Part shown: in pieces, positions 20,420 to 33,403 of the stretch
Layout of the letters: every line of letters starts with the position of its first letter
Position numbering within the stretch: position 1 is the first letter of the stretch
Assembly: GCF_003945595.2 (NCBI RefSeq)
Contig: NW_024104362.1
Location: forward strand, 1,178,001-1,242,000
From: Pipra filicauda
Taxonomy: Eukaryota > Chordata > Aves > Passeriformes > Pipridae
DNA length: 64,000 nucleotides
Direction: 5' to 3'
Position numbers and translations under genes: made by a program
The notes under the pieces: model-generated
The model's database searches: none
Seen by the model: only the letters and a program-made list of their open reading frames with translations
What the model was told of the DNA's origin: nothing

Positions 20420-23400
20420 GGAGGAGTGAACAACTCTTAAACAAGTTGAAATCAGATTGTTTAGATATTATTCCCTTGCAGAGCAAAGTGAGCATGGTTG
20501 TAAATCTTACATATTTCTCAATAAGAATAATGAAGGTAGTCCTGTCCTATCTGACAACTCTTCAAAATGAAGGAAAATTTAAGGCAGGAATAAGTGAAAG
20601 ATTGATGTCTACAACTAAATTAATAAAGAAGATGACCAAGATAGAATTAATTTATATAAGAATTTCAAAATTGGCAATTTTTCTTCATGGTTTGGAGTTT
20701 ACTACTCCTTCCACCTCAGTGAACACCAGGTCAAATTTCAGGAAAGCCGCTACTGCTGTGGAGAACAGACTCCAAAGGACTTTCTGTGTTCTATAAAATG
20801 GACTCTGAGTTTTCTTCTACTGCATTATTAGTATACACCAATGATTCCTTCTCAGATCTTACAGTTCTGACTCTCATTCATTCCCTTTCATATCTGCAGT
20901 GATAAATGCCATGTAGCTCTGAAATGCAGATTCTGGATAAAGCTACAAAATATCCAGTTTATCATAGCTTATTCCTTTGATGCAACCTGTAGAATTGAAT
21001 TGGCGAGACTGAAGAGAAGTGTGTCTCCAGTTTATGAAGAATGATATGATCTCAAGGAAACAGTGGATTATGTCTAGCCAACATGCATCTACAAACTCAG
21101 TAGTAATAGAAGATCTGAACATTTTAATGGCGTTGTGTATTTTAAGAGGTCCAAAACAGTTTGTCTCTTCAGATTCAAGAATGCCAGAAGATATATTACT
21201 GATGCCAGCCAGAAGAACTTGTTTCTTCATCCTGAATTCCATCTTTGTGGCTTAGGAACTTGTCCCTGCCAAAGGATGACCAAATGACTTTATCTCTGCT
21301 CCTACTGTCTCTAACTGAGGCAAATACACTCCAAAATCAGATTAGTTCTTCTTCTAGAATCTGGAGATCCCTCTATCCTGCCTCTTTGTCATCTTTTCAG
21401 AGTGATGTTGGAAAATGCAAATTTACCATCTTCAAGGCATCATTCCAATTCCACTAGCTAGTAATTATTTTTCATCATCCTCAAAGTACAAAAAAAGGAA
21501 GAGGAGACCTTGTTCTAGAATGCACCTTGGCAAATTTGAAGCTTATTACTTGGGAAGCCAATTTCTTTTTGGATGGTCATTCAAGAAATTGCCAGAGTCC
21601 TTTTTCTTTCTCTCGACCTTAAAGCACATAATTGATACTGAACATTCCTGATATTTGAAGGCAATGACCTCTTTAGAGCCTTTTGGTCTTTCCTTCATTA
21701 CTTGAGATTTTAGAATACCAGCATCTAATTGCAGTTAGCTACTTCAATTCATTCATACTTATCTTGCCTTGGGTCACATGTTAGTTAGAAGATAATGGGA
21801 AGGTGCAGGTATGAAAAAACTGGACAGGTTCTTTAAGAAAGACAAGCTAAATTGAAAAGCACATCAGATTCTTACCTAAATTCATTTTTTCTTTTGACAG
21901 GATACTTCTTTTCTGTGTACTGTGGAGTTCAAAAACAGTGTCCAGATGATCCCCAGTACAGAGGAGTTGTAAGACCCTGTAACTTTCACCTGGACATCTC
22001 CATAATGCTCAAGCAAGAAAACATTTACTTATTAAAGTGATAGTAGTGGTTGTTCTTTTCATCTTTGACCAAGATGACTACAACTCTTAGTTGAGAAGCA
22101 ACTATAATCTTGACTACTTCTTAGTGAAGCATACTTTATGTGTTATTTTCCTGGACAATGAGAAATCCTTCTCATTGTTTATCTATTACAGTCTCTAAGA
22201 CAAAAGGCCTTGGGTCTTCCTTTTTCACAGTTCTAATAAGACTTGAGAAAAGATGACAGGATTTTTCTGAAATTCTCCAAATCTGCCACCTTTCTTCTCT
22301 TTCTTATCTGTATTGGAGTGATGGCATGATGGGTACTCATACTGGAGAAAGTTAAAATTAGATTTCCTTAAAATAATTTTATATTCTCTGAATGGGTACC
22401 CACTACTCTGTCAGCACCCATTACTTTGGCTAAAATTTCTCCAAGCACAGAAAAGTCTTTTCTTTATGTGGAGATCCTAAATGAATGAAAAGAGAAAAGG
22501 AAAACGATCAAAGGTTTCAAGTTGATGACTGATTCGTTGTTTTGAAACATTTTTTTTCCTGCCTGGATATTGCTCTGCTGTTTTCTAACTTGTTTTTTAG
22601 TTGTCTTATATTCCCTCAGCCGTGGCAGTATTCGTGGAGCCAAGTGTGAGTGTACTACCTCAAAATGCCAGCAGTGGAAGTTGGTAAGCAAGTGGGGAAA
22701 AATCACCAAAGGAATCTCTGAAGCTTGGGACAAAGGCAAAAAACACATCAGTACTGCACTAACAGAGCAGCAGGTACCCTTATAGAGAAGGTAACATTAC
22801 AGGTAAGGAAATAATTTACATTTCTATTTTGATCTTATCCACATACCTTATTACTCTCCCCTCAAAATCCCAGGAAAAAATACCCACAAAAAATTTGAAG
22901 AAGTATAAGATCTCAGACATGATTAATTTAGACTGCCTGATTTTTTTAGTGGGGATAATGTGAAGTTCAATCTTACCCAATTTATGGAAAAATGTATTAA
23001 AATATGAAAATCCTTTATACTGTAAGACAATTCAAAACCTCAGTCTAGTTTTAAAACAAAGCTGGTTTTGTTTTTCTTTTTAATTTGTTTTGCTTTTTCA
23101 TATTTAGAATATAAACACAGCTTGTTATAAGTTTTCCTTTCCAAACCAAAACAAGTGTAGGCTTATTTTTAGGTAAGTGAAGTCAGATAAAGCCAAAACC
23201 AGACAGACTCTATTCCCATCCCTCCATCTCCTTTTACTTTCTTACAGTCAAAAGTATAGCATGACTTTTTATTATGCTTCAGTTTCCTCATATGGAGAAA
23301 GGAAGGAGGTTGTTTTATCTTCCACTTGGGATGATTAGGTGGAATAAGTGCTATAGAAGAGAAGTAAATTTCATTTATTTAATTAATTGTCTTGCAGTCT

Positions 23401-24776
23401 TTTATGCCATCATGCTGCAGTCCCTCTACGGAGTTGCGATCACTGCAAAAACCTCAAGAGGATATATCCTTGCTACAGTTATTATCTGTTACAGAAAGTA
23501 AAATAAGGTTTATGTTTGTCTTCTTTTAATATAAAATTCTTGTCTGCAAAGAAAATATTTTGTTAAATTAAAACAATTCTACCATAAAGCTAATTTCTTT
23601 GCTGAGTTACAGAAACATTGAGAAAGTTAAGGTATGTGCATTGTAGTGACATAACCTTTTGGAAAACAATAATAATGAAGTGCATTGGAAAGACTAATGA
23701 ATTGGATTTAGCCTTGACATAACTCATATGTCTTCATCAGCTATTCACTATTACAATTCTCCCAGTTAGCTGTACCAATTAATTTTATTCTGTAAACTAT
23801 CCAGTTCAAGGAAATATAAATACAGAACCATATTTGTTTCATAGCATTTAAATGTGTAGAGATTTTATTTAAGCAAGAAGTTATTAAAGTTATGAGTTTA
23901 ATCTTGTAATGTATATTTCTAATGATTCTGCAGCATGATATTTAAGTTAAAAACCCTAAAGAAAAAAAAAGAAGAAACTTAAAGAAATTTTGGTGATCTT
24001 TTGAGGTGCTGTGCAACCTTTTTCAGAAGCAATCATTATCAGCAGGTCCAAAATCTACCTCAATTATCTGGATAAGGGAGTATCTGTCTGAATTGAATAT
24101 TGTCTTTTGAAATGTGTCATCTGTTATTTTATGGTGTTTCCTGTAACCTTCTAACTATAGAAATGTCTCTAGTAAAATTCTCCTCAGTTCAGACTTTAAA
24201 CTTTTAGGGTTTTTTTTTTGCTTGGTTTTTTTTCCTGTTTGTTTTGGTTCTGTTTGTTTTTATTTTAAACATTTATGATAACAACACACTCATATCTTTC
24301 ATTTTAAAGGAATTGTATTCTGAGTTCATGACTCTTTTCTGTATCACAGGTCTATCCATGGACTTATTCTCGAAGAACTTTTCAATTACTGTTTTGTCAT
24401 ACTTAAATATTGCTGATATACTTTCAAACATGAGTCTAATATATCAGTTTCTATTGCTTTTTGGTGACAAATAAGAGTTTGAATTTGAATATGCTTGGGT
24501 ATTTTTAAAACCATGCACTTTTCGTAAGAGAATTTGCTCTGATTCTGAAATTTGTTTCTTCCTGTTATTTTGTACTTTTCCTTGTAATTTAAAAAAAATT
24601 CTATTTATCCCAGTTTTGTTTTCTGTAACTAATTTCATAACAGTGTAGTAGTTGACATGTGTTTGTTTCTTAGGCAAACGTGTAAAACTCCTCAAGGCCG
24701 AATGGAGAAGTAGAGAAAGGAGGTTTCTGCTGTGCCTGATGACAATATTTGTTTTTTCCACACAAAAAATATTCTG
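20420..24776. other. TAFA2 intron stretch with unexplained, possibly degraded element sequence
   Basis: No recognised gene. Frames of 60-116 codons cluster here on both strands (for example 20446-20796 +, 20943-21242 -, 22464-22748 -), and several patches are less AT-rich than the rest of the intron. It lies on the internal side of the minus-strand LTR and primer-binding site at 24777, so it may hold the eroded body of that provirus. I could not recognise gag, pol or env motifs. Confidence 0.3.
22155..22178. repeat. Perfect 10-bp inverted repeat with 4-base loop
   Basis: acaatgagaa (22155-22164) and ttctcattgt (22169-22178) are perfect reverse complements separated by atcc. No function is apparent. 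Confidence 0.9.
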
Positions 24777-24910
24777 GCTCCACGTTGGAGCACTAGTTGT
24801 GATGAATCCTAGTCTTGGTCGGATTCTAAGGAAGGGCCAGAACGTTCGTTGAGGAATAAAGAGTCACACCACTCCAGAAAATGTGTTCCAGCCCTCGTTT
24901 ATTACTCACA
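24777..24910 (-). mobile_element. Probable ERVK-like LTR (R/U5 end) with primer-binding site, minus strand
   Basis: On the minus strand the order is: poly(A) signal AATAAA (+ strand 24898-24903), a GT-rich stretch ggagtggtgtgactc, a U5-like stretch ending in CA at about 24798, then at 24795-24777 a 19-base site containing ccaacgtgg. That site resembles the tRNA-Lys(1,2) primer-binding site of beta-retrovirus-like ERVs, with three transitions and one inserted base. About 100 bases separate the poly(A) signal from the LTR end, as expected for R plus U5. The U3 part should continue to higher coordinates, but I could not place its start. No open gag or pol was seen on the internal side. The element is an old, degraded copy inside the TAFA2 intron. 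Confidence 0.5.
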
Positions 24911-27900
24911 GAGCAGCAGGTGTGTACAAATACAGGTTTACACATTATTGACAAGAATTGTTGTATCTTACTCCTCATTGTAGTTGTGCAGTTTGCTGCA
25001 GACACTGAGAAACTGTGGCTTATTCAGGCACAGCTTCAGGAGGGTGGTTGGAGAGACTCTGCACTGTGCTCCTAAGTAGCCTCAGTGTATCAGTTAGATG
25101 CTTCTCGGTGCCTTAAGATATCTTTCTTCCCTCAGTACTTTCAAAGGTAGACCCAGTCACTCACGTTAGTCACTCTCATGGGAAAACAACAGATGCTCTG
25201 GAGAACAGCACTTAGAGAGAAAGGCCATCTCGATACATTCAGTCTGGTGTTGCCTTTGTAGTTGAAAGCTCAGTATTCTATACTGGATTACTTAATTGCA
25301 GAAAAAGCAAAGAAAGAGCTATTTTCACTGTATTCCTAAAATGTACTAGATGTTGTCTGTTTAGTCTTAAAACCATGCTAAAGATGAAGAACCCTGTCAT
25401 TTACAGGAACATATGCCATGCTCTAAAGTATTTTTGCTTTATCTATTTTTCTAATCCAACCTCTCAGATTAGTTGAAGCAAGTGGAAAGCTCAATTTACA
25501 TGTGAAAGGTTTCCAAAGCCTTTTAGTTTCAATTACAATTTTTAACACTGATTGTCTAGATCTTCACTTTACCACTAAAAATCTCCTGCTGAAATCATTA
25601 GGAGCAATGAGAAAATAAGGAGTACAAAGTTATATTTCAAAGGACATTGTATGAAATGAGTTTTCAAAATGTTTCTCTCTTTATAATGGAAGGTCCTAAG
25701 CACAAGAATTGTCATGAATATAGTTCTGATTAATCACAATGCAGTAAAAGTATGAAAGAATTAAAAAGTTGTGAAGTCTATGGTTATCAAAGACATGAAA
25801 CTTTTGAGCCATTGAAGTGTACTGGGTGATGTTCTGTTTAATTAATGAAATGAGCTAATCTTGTTTGCTGAAGGACAGGCCTGAGAATCTGATATTCTAA
25901 ATTGCTCCATTACAGACTTGGGAACATGTTTAGACTAATACTTTACATACTACAGTGCCTAAAGTTAAGCTAAGCGAACAGTTTAAAGCTCTTGAGTCTT
26001 GACATAAAAAGTTAGGTAAACAGGAATGAAATATTTTGTGACTTGAAAAAGTGTCTTCCAATATGTAACTTTCACTAAAGGTAATTGAATCCATATAGTT
26101 ATCATTAAATATCTGTTTTCTAGACTGCTCACAAATCACTCAAATTTTGCCTTTTTTCCCGAGACCAAGTCAAATAGCCATCTGTAATACTGAAACAAGT
26201 AAGGAAACAGGAAAACCTGTTTCCTAATTCATGGAGGTCCCTTGAAATGGGCTTGGGTCACCTTAATATTTCTCAGTCTTTTGAAATGGTTCCTCGTTCC
26301 TCCAGAAGCTTAGTTATCTAGCATGAACACCCAGATCTACACCTACCTACTGTTAAGTGCATATGCATATAGGCGCCCTATTGCAGAAAAGTCCTTAACA
26401 CCTTTTTGTCCAGTTTCCCCAGTCCATTAGAAAATAAATTACATGATTCTCCAGCTGTCAGAAAATTGTGAACCTGTCTTTGTTAACATTTGCAAAGTAG
26501 TTTTGAATATCACCGGTACAAGATAGTAGTGTTAGAACAGAAGCATTTTCCAAGATTGTAAGTTACACGGTTTCATTGATGTAAATGCACAAGTGGCAAT
26601 GCACTCTGTCATTTGTTTTCATAAGCCACGTGTGAATGATAGTGCATGGCAAAAACACTATATGAATTTTGAAATTCCAGGAAATAGTGTACTTCCATCT
26701 GTTCAAAAGATTCATTTCCAACGTCAACCTCATTTTCAGAGGGCATAAGGGGAAAGAAAGGATTGGCAGATGTTTGTTTCTGGTTATATGGGCCCTTCTG
26801 TTTCTTCATGGTAATATTTGTATTAAGTTTTCACTACCAAAACAAAGTTATTGATGTTATGAAAAAATATGACTGATATAGCTCTCTCAAGTTCATTCCA
26901 TTTGCTAAAGAATCACTTTGTTGAACATTATATTAATTTTTTGTGGTCTTTTACATACATTACAAGAAAAAATACAGCAATAAGGACACAAAATGGATGG
27001 AAATGTACTGCATACAAATAAGGCTGTTTTGGTATGGGATCCCTGTCTTATCTCTATGACTTGGAGGACAATCCACAGCTAGGCATTTCTTCAAACCGTT
27101 CCTTAGGCCTCTTTCCTTAAGCCCTTACTTAAGGGATTCATGTGGTATTCCCTGTACTTAGCTTATCTCATGTTGTTCATTAAATAAATTTGTGAGACTG
27201 TTTTTAATTTTGGTTGAAATCTCCATACCATTTTTGTTTCCCACAGGTCTTTAATATTTTAGGGAAGAATGCTAGGGGTGCCAAAATGGCTTTTCTTTGT
27301 CTCATGAAATTCTACTTAGCTCAGGGTGAGCTATTAATTGCTTTTACAAAAAATAATTTCCTTTCTCTGTTTTATGTGCCTCAGGAAAGAAAAAAAGAGA
27401 AAAAGATAGCTTGAGTATGCTCAGATGACACAGGCTATGAACACACACAATCCTGTATGGTTGATGGAACAGTTCTAGTCAGAAAGAAAACCTCTAAGTA
27501 TTAAGTTCTTTCTGTTTCTTTGGAGAAAACCTTTAACAGAGAGTCCATCATTCTTCCCATCTATGGAGTGATGAAACGTTGGCTTAAAAATTTGCCCCTT
27601 TCTGCATTTTCATTGATACATAGTCCTGACGACATTGTTATAGACTTCCCTCCAAATCTTCTCACCCACTAAATTCTCTTTACTGTGCATGATGGAAAAG
27701 AGATAGAATTGCAGTTGCAAGGGCACACATAAAAAGGCAATTTGCTAACGTTCAATTGCTTGACTTTGCAAACTCAAGAGCCAGTTTTCGATGTGGATTT
27801 TATGTATGGTTTACAATAAACATAGAAAAAATTCAAAGAGCTGCCAGTCAAAAAGTTGTAATGTACAAAGTTGTGTTATGAAATGTTATAGCACACACTT

Positions 27901-29678
27901 AATTTCAATATACCATATATTAGTATCTATTTTCTCCTAACACTATTAAATAATAATTATGTGCTTCATTTGCATGTATAAACTTTTCTGTAGTTAGCAA
28001 ACTATTAGTGATATATTTCTTTCTCTGAAGAAACAGAAGATTTGTACTATACCTAATTGTGATTCCATAACTTTGATGCTTTGGTGCATCAAAGTAGGGA
28101 AAAGATTTACTATTCAGGGAATATATACTCAGCCATTCTTTACATCCTATAGTCTTTATTTTATCTCCCTTCCTCTTCTTAGGAGGAAGGAAGTCTTGAG
28201 TAAAAGACTTGTCTGGATTTTTATTGGGAATCTATTCTTATGAAATAGACAGTATTGTCTCATGTATTCATCCACTGTGCGGATTTCACAAGTGAGGACA
28301 TTTTTCACCCATTGTGAGCAGCATTGGAATGTAAGCTGTCCAAAAAAATTTCTTGAGCTGGTAGCTTTTCTAATGTGATGCCTTGAGGTCTTTTCATCTC
28401 CTTCATCTCCACTCCATTCTGGGTTACCCTGGCAAAAATATTCTACCCAAAGACTGAGTTTGTTCTGAACAACTGCATTTATATGCATATATATTGTTGA
28501 GTTAAAATAAAAAAGTGAGTTCACATACAATTACAGCCAATTTACAGCAGCCACTTACTAATTTAAATTAAAAAGTCTGCAACTGCAGAGTAATTATACT
28601 TTAATTACACGTTTAGGACAAGAAAGTGAAGAGAGTCTAATGCAGTGTATTTATGATATAACAACTATGTGAAAAATTTTATTAGCATAAATGGAGTAAT
28701 TATGTTCCAAAAATGAACAAATTAATTCAGATCAACACCTAGGTTTCATGTACTTTTTTCATTTGTATTGTTAATTCGCCATATATAATAATTATTAACT
28801 GAAAACTTGAATAGACTTGATTTGCACCTATTCAGGGTGTTACTGTTTTCTTAGGATTTTAAAGATCAGACACATACTGTTATTGGTCCCCCTTTTCTAT
28901 AAAGGCCTTTGGCACAGTACCTTACTACCTTACTTCCCAGACACTTAAACCAAATAGCTTTTACTATATCCAAAATTAAGCATTTCTGGGAATACCATCA
29001 CTAGGTATTAGCTAAAATTTTATTGCTTCTTTATGAAAGTGCCTTTACCAACCAAGAGGTTTATTCACTCCCTAACGTGTATGGTGTACGGATATATAAC
29101 TTCCATTAATGTTAATGTGTAATCTGTGCTTGCACATAACAAGCATTACCATCTCACTTAGAGGCAAATGTGGACCACTGTATGTGTTACTTGGAGTAGC
29201 ATTGTGTGACCTGGTGGTTAACAGAACAAAAAAAAAAAAAAATTCTGTCAAGGGAAAGCGGTTAAAAACTCCAATCACGTAATGTAAAAACTAAGAACAT
29301 GCAGCGCAGCTTGACTTCCTGTACAGTCTGTATAAGCAAAATGACCTTTGTATATGATTAGCCACCTGTTATAATGCAGAGATTTGAATGGCTATCAGAT
29401 TTTTTCTTATTTATATCACCTATTTAATCTATGTGACAGTGTATATTGCTTTTATAGTGATATTTTCACCACAGGGCTGTAGAGCTAGATGGGGGAGCAA
29501 ATAGATCTGGAGATTATGATTTTATGGAGTTTCTTTGTGACTGAAGAGAACACATTTGCACCTCCAAGAAGCCCTGTAACTGAGCAGTCATGTATGTGTA
29601 AAAATACTCTTTTTGCTAGCTGCAGTTTATCACCTTAGCCAATGCACTGGCAGAGCTGGATGTAATAGAAAAAGTACA
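24911..29678. other. TAFA2 intron; possibly U3 of the ERV at its start
   Basis: The first few hundred bases may be U3 of the minus-strand LTR. The remainder is AT-rich with an A-run at about 29226-29241. A 124-codon minus frame at 28156-28530 has no recognisable domain. Confidence 0.4.
28070..28095. repeat. Perfect 10-bp inverted repeat with 6-base loop
   Basis: actttgatgc (28070-28079) and gcatcaaagt (28086-28095) are perfect reverse complements around tttggt. It is too short to be called a microRNA hairpin. Confidence 0.9.
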
Positions 29679-30089
29679 TCACAGGATAATGAGTTTGGAA
29701 GGGAACTCTGGAAGTCCAATCCCCTTGCTCAAGTAGAGCCACCTAGAGCCAGCTGCCCAGGACCAGACAGCTTTTGAATGTCTTCAAGGATGGAGAACCT
29801 CCCTGGGCAACCTGTGCTAGTACTCAGTAACGCTCACAGTAAAAAAGTTTTTCCTGAGAGTGAATCTCCCGTGTTTTGGTTTGTTCTCATTGCCCTTTCT
29901 CCCACCACAAGGCACCACTTGAAAACAGTGTGGCTCCATTTTCTTAGCACCCTCCTTTCTTGTGTTTGTACACATTGATGAGATCCCCCCTGAGCCTCCT
30001 CTTCTCCTGGCTGAACAGTGCCAGTGCTCTCAGCCTTTCCTCATATGAAGAAGCTCCTGTGCCTTATTTGCCTTAGTGCCTCTTTACTG
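29679..30089 (-). mobile_element. CR1 LINE 3' fragment, antisense
   Basis: The + strand shows the antisense CR1 order: agtttggaagggaactctgg, catccc-type 3' UTR remnants, gagaacctccctgggcaacct, then gatgagatcccccctgagcct, cttctcctggctgaacagtg and ctcagcctttcctcatatga. It ends at a GATA microsatellite. Confidence 0.93.

Positions 30090-30154
<65 letters not shown>
30090..30154. repeat. (GATA)n microsatellite
   Basis: About sixteen uninterrupted gata units, followed by one interrupted unit (agatag). It lies directly at the end of a CR1 fragment. A pure tract this long is likely polymorphic in length. Confidence 0.99.
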
Positions 30155-30155
<1 letters not shown>

Positions 30156-31642
30156 GATAGACATGTATTGCAAGTGAAGCTAATGAAAATCACCTGCGGA
30201 TAAGATCAGAAGATGTGTATTTTACATTATGTATCTCAGTGGCACCTGATTCCATGAGTAAAATTCCAGCTTGTTACAATAATGCAAAACATAAATAACA
30301 ATAAGATGCTGCATCAGCCTTTTGAGCTTTGGTGCAGGACACTGAAATATGTAGCCTGACTTTTAAATTAATTCATTTTTTTTTGGCAATCTTCCACTGT
30401 AGAAGGGGACACATGAGGCTGTTTCCAACAACAAGAACAAAGCAAAATAAAAGCAGTGTAATAAATAAGCCCATGTATCATAAAAATCAGAAAGCACGAT
30501 TTTATTATTGCCTTAAGTGCACTTCCTAGAAACAACTTGGTGGAGAAGGCAAACTGAAGCAATGAACTCCTCAAACAGTCTTTTTAGTATTCTGTTCTAT
30601 ATTTTTGCTCTGCAGAGCTGACAAGAGCTGTATGCAAACAGTTTTGCTGAGGGCAAAAGAATGTTTCATCATTAAGGAGCATGACCCTTCTCTCTGTGAT
30701 CAAAATAAGAAGCATATGCCCCTCGACGTCATAAAGTGTTGTTGTGACCATTCCAATGAGTTGTTCCTCAAGAGTTGGGGAGTTGACACATGACACAATT
30801 TGATATTAAAATGTTACATGGTGATTAATTGTATCCACTGACACAGCAGAAATATTCCTCAAAGTTACATTTCTTGGATATGACAGTTGTTTTTTTCTTT
30901 TAGTGTTTAAAATCCAAATCAGACAGAGGGAAAATCCAATTACTGTGAAATGCTTTGTCTCCCACTCTTTCTCTGTGGTCCTTCTGTTTCACTCTTGTTT
31001 CATGTTAGGCTGAGTGAAACCACTATAAATTAAATCCTTGGTAATTTTGTACCTTGTGAATATCAGAATCTCTCTCTCTCTCGTTAATGTATGAATGATT
31101 TTTGTCCTGTTTCTCCACTGAGTATTTCTCCCCTAAGTATTTATTTGCTGAGATGCATTTAGCCTTTAACAGGACATTGCCTTTTAGAACATAAATGATT
31201 CTATGATTGTCCTGTAAAGAAGCATGCAGAAGCATGGAAGAATACATCTCCAGTATCAGCCACTGTTATATGCAATAGCTAACATTTTTAAAAGCATAGT
31301 TGTTACTATATAGAAGTTTTAACAATAAAAAAAAAGAATAACAGAAAACAAAAATTTGTGGGTTGGTAATTTGTGAACTTTAAATTTTTTTATTTTATTT
31401 TTGGGCGTGGTCACATTTTGATTTCTCCTTGTCAGATCCAATTCTGACAGAACACTTAAACACACAATTTAAGTTGGGGAGCAATGCCATCTAATACCAT
31501 TTGTGATTATTCACCTATTTTAAAAACAATTGAAAGTGCTTTGCTGGACAGAGATCTTACATTTAAGTCTCATTTTCCAGTACTTCAGAAGTAGATTCAC
31601 TATGTCCAGTTTTGATTTTCTGATTTTCTTTTTTCTTTACAG
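30155..31642. other. 3' end of the last TAFA2 intron
   Basis: AT-rich with a short (TC)7 at 31069-31082. It ends in the pyrimidine-rich acceptor of the proposed terminal exon. Confidence 0.5.
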
Positions 31643-31651
31643 GTAACCTGA
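31643..31651 (+). CDS. TAFA2: Probable TAFA2 terminal exon: two codons and stop
   Basis: Vertebrate TAFA2 ends a few residues after the KTTR encoded by the previous exon, with V and T next, so the final coding exon is tiny. Here a very strong acceptor (pyrimidine-rich run ending ttctttacag at 31642) is followed in phase 0 by GTA ACC TGA, that is Val-Thr-stop. This fits the known ending apart from one missing C-terminal residue (mammals end VTH as I recall). The implied last intron is 20,177 bases (11466-31642). The match is so short that it rests on acceptor quality, phase and the two residues. A different terminal exon elsewhere in the intron or downstream cannot be excluded. Confidence 0.62.
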   Translation, partial: VT

Positions 31652-33403
31652 TAGCTAAAGACAAATCAAGTCACTATCAAGGCTGATAAAATTAAATACA
31701 ACATGTGGGAATTTCATTCCTCCAGGCAATCCTTGAAGTGAAATTTTATACTGCTGGAGTGTATCCTTCAGAATCAATTGTTTCAATGAGAATCTGTCTT
31801 GTAATCAGCAACAGCCTTGAGATTAAAACTACTGGAAAGTCATTTTGAACTTCTGTGTCACAAAGATTTCAACTGATTGAACTGTGTACACTTGTAAAAT
31901 TGCACTTGCTGAGGAATTTGCAGCTGTAATCATGTGTTGATACTCTAAAGGTGCAGAAAAGCAGCAAACTGTTGGATTCTCCATTGCAGACCAGTGGCTT
32001 TTCATCTTGATGAAGTCAACCTCCAAAATGTATTGGATCCTTCCCTCTAAAATGATCCCTGGTCCACTTTCAGATTGCTGGTGGTACTGCACATTGCTTT
32101 AATTAAATTTCTGTTGCAGAAATGGTCCTCTGGCATGGCACAGTTTTAGACATTTTTATTTGTGTTCAAATCTTGCAGCTCTGAAAGATACATATTTCAA
32201 CATCTTGAAGTTGCTTTTGTTATAGGAATGGAATTATATATCCATTGTTAATAATTATTGTTGACAAGTAATAGTTATCTGAATACACCAGTCATATTAG
32301 ATTGTATAGTCAGGCTGACGTGTTTGCCTAAGGCTAATCAGCCACTGCAACTTAACAGTTAAAAAAGTAGTGGTCAAAACTCAATTACCACCTCCATTAT
32401 AAAGCATTTTGTACCTCTAAGATATACATTTCCATTTAGTTTGAAGGAGATGGGTGTTCCCAATGTGTACTTTACTTTCCTAACCTTTAATTGATTTAAG
32501 TTCATGGTAAGCAGTCAATGACGGTATTTCATCTTTTTTTTTGTCAGGGTAGGCAGGGATGTAAATGAGTTTTGCAATTATGAAATTGGATGGTAATCAC
32601 TCAGAATTTTTGTCTTTTTATTAAAAAATAAAATCTCTTGCTTGAACCTAAGTACTGATGGATGCTTACGTAGATGTCTGCTCAGTCTGTTTGCTATAAA
32701 GGAAAAAAGTCCTAGTGCCCACCCAGATTTACACTTCATGGGTATTTTGCTTGCTTACAGTCATCCCATTCAGATCTGATCCTTTCCAAAATTTCTTTTT
32801 TCTTTTTTTTTGGCAGCAATTTTTTTGAACTTTGTGATGTGCTGTTACATGAAAAAAATCCTCAATATTTAAAGGCCTTAAACATCTCTGAGCTTTTTTC
32901 TAAGTTATTACAGAATGTATAATTTTATACTCCATTTAATATATATTGTACCATCTGTAATGTTGATACAACAGAAATTTGGCAGTTCCTTTTAGAAACA
33001 CTGCATAAAGAAGCTGACCAGAGAGGGTAAGGGAATTCTGACTTTATGCTTTGGTGAATTGACATGAAAGCCACACACACAGTGGTAGTAAAAAGTACGT
33101 AGGAGTAAGCTTATGTGTGGTTACCATATTCACAAAAAAAACCAAAAACAAACCACAAACCAAACAAGCAAAAAAACCCCCAAAAGACAAAAAACCCAAA
33201 ACAAGACAGATGAGGGAAAATATTTTATCATTACAAGCCATTGACATGGCTAGTTTAGTTATATGTTAGGTTCCATGATAGATGAACACCCTGGAGTGCT
33301 CTGCCTGTCACAGTAGCCCCTGTTGTTCCAAAACCATTTCATTACCTCTGTTGTATTATTGCACAGGAGAGCTTAAATAAAATAAATGACTGTTGGGAAT
33401 AAA
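31652..33403 (+). other. TAFA2: Putative TAFA2 3' untranslated region
   Basis: This follows the proposed stop codon and contains no recognised repeat until the A/C-rich tract near 33130. Candidate polyadenylation signals AATAAA occur at 32627-32632 and in a tight cluster at 33376-33381, 33381-33386 and 33398-33403. Which one is used cannot be told from sequence. The 3' end given here is the last of that cluster and is a guess; the transcript could stop earlier or run further. Confidence 0.35.
33130..33205. repeat. A/C-rich low-complexity tract
   Basis: Consists of runs of A interrupted by single or few C bases (aaaaaaaccaaaaacaaacc type). Simple low-complexity sequence. Confidence 0.9.

Noticed and set aside
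21880..22040. Possible exon after a cttttgacag acceptor-like site
   Set aside because: No recognised protein and no convincing donor in frame; such acceptor-like tracts are common in AT-rich introns.
28156..28530. 124-codon minus-strand frame
   Set aside because: No motif recognised and no splice or promoter context; kept only as a low-grade candidate for a translated search.
30090..30154. GATA array as a marker of a sex chromosome
   Set aside because: GATA arrays are widespread, and the TAFA2 locus is expected on a macro-autosome.
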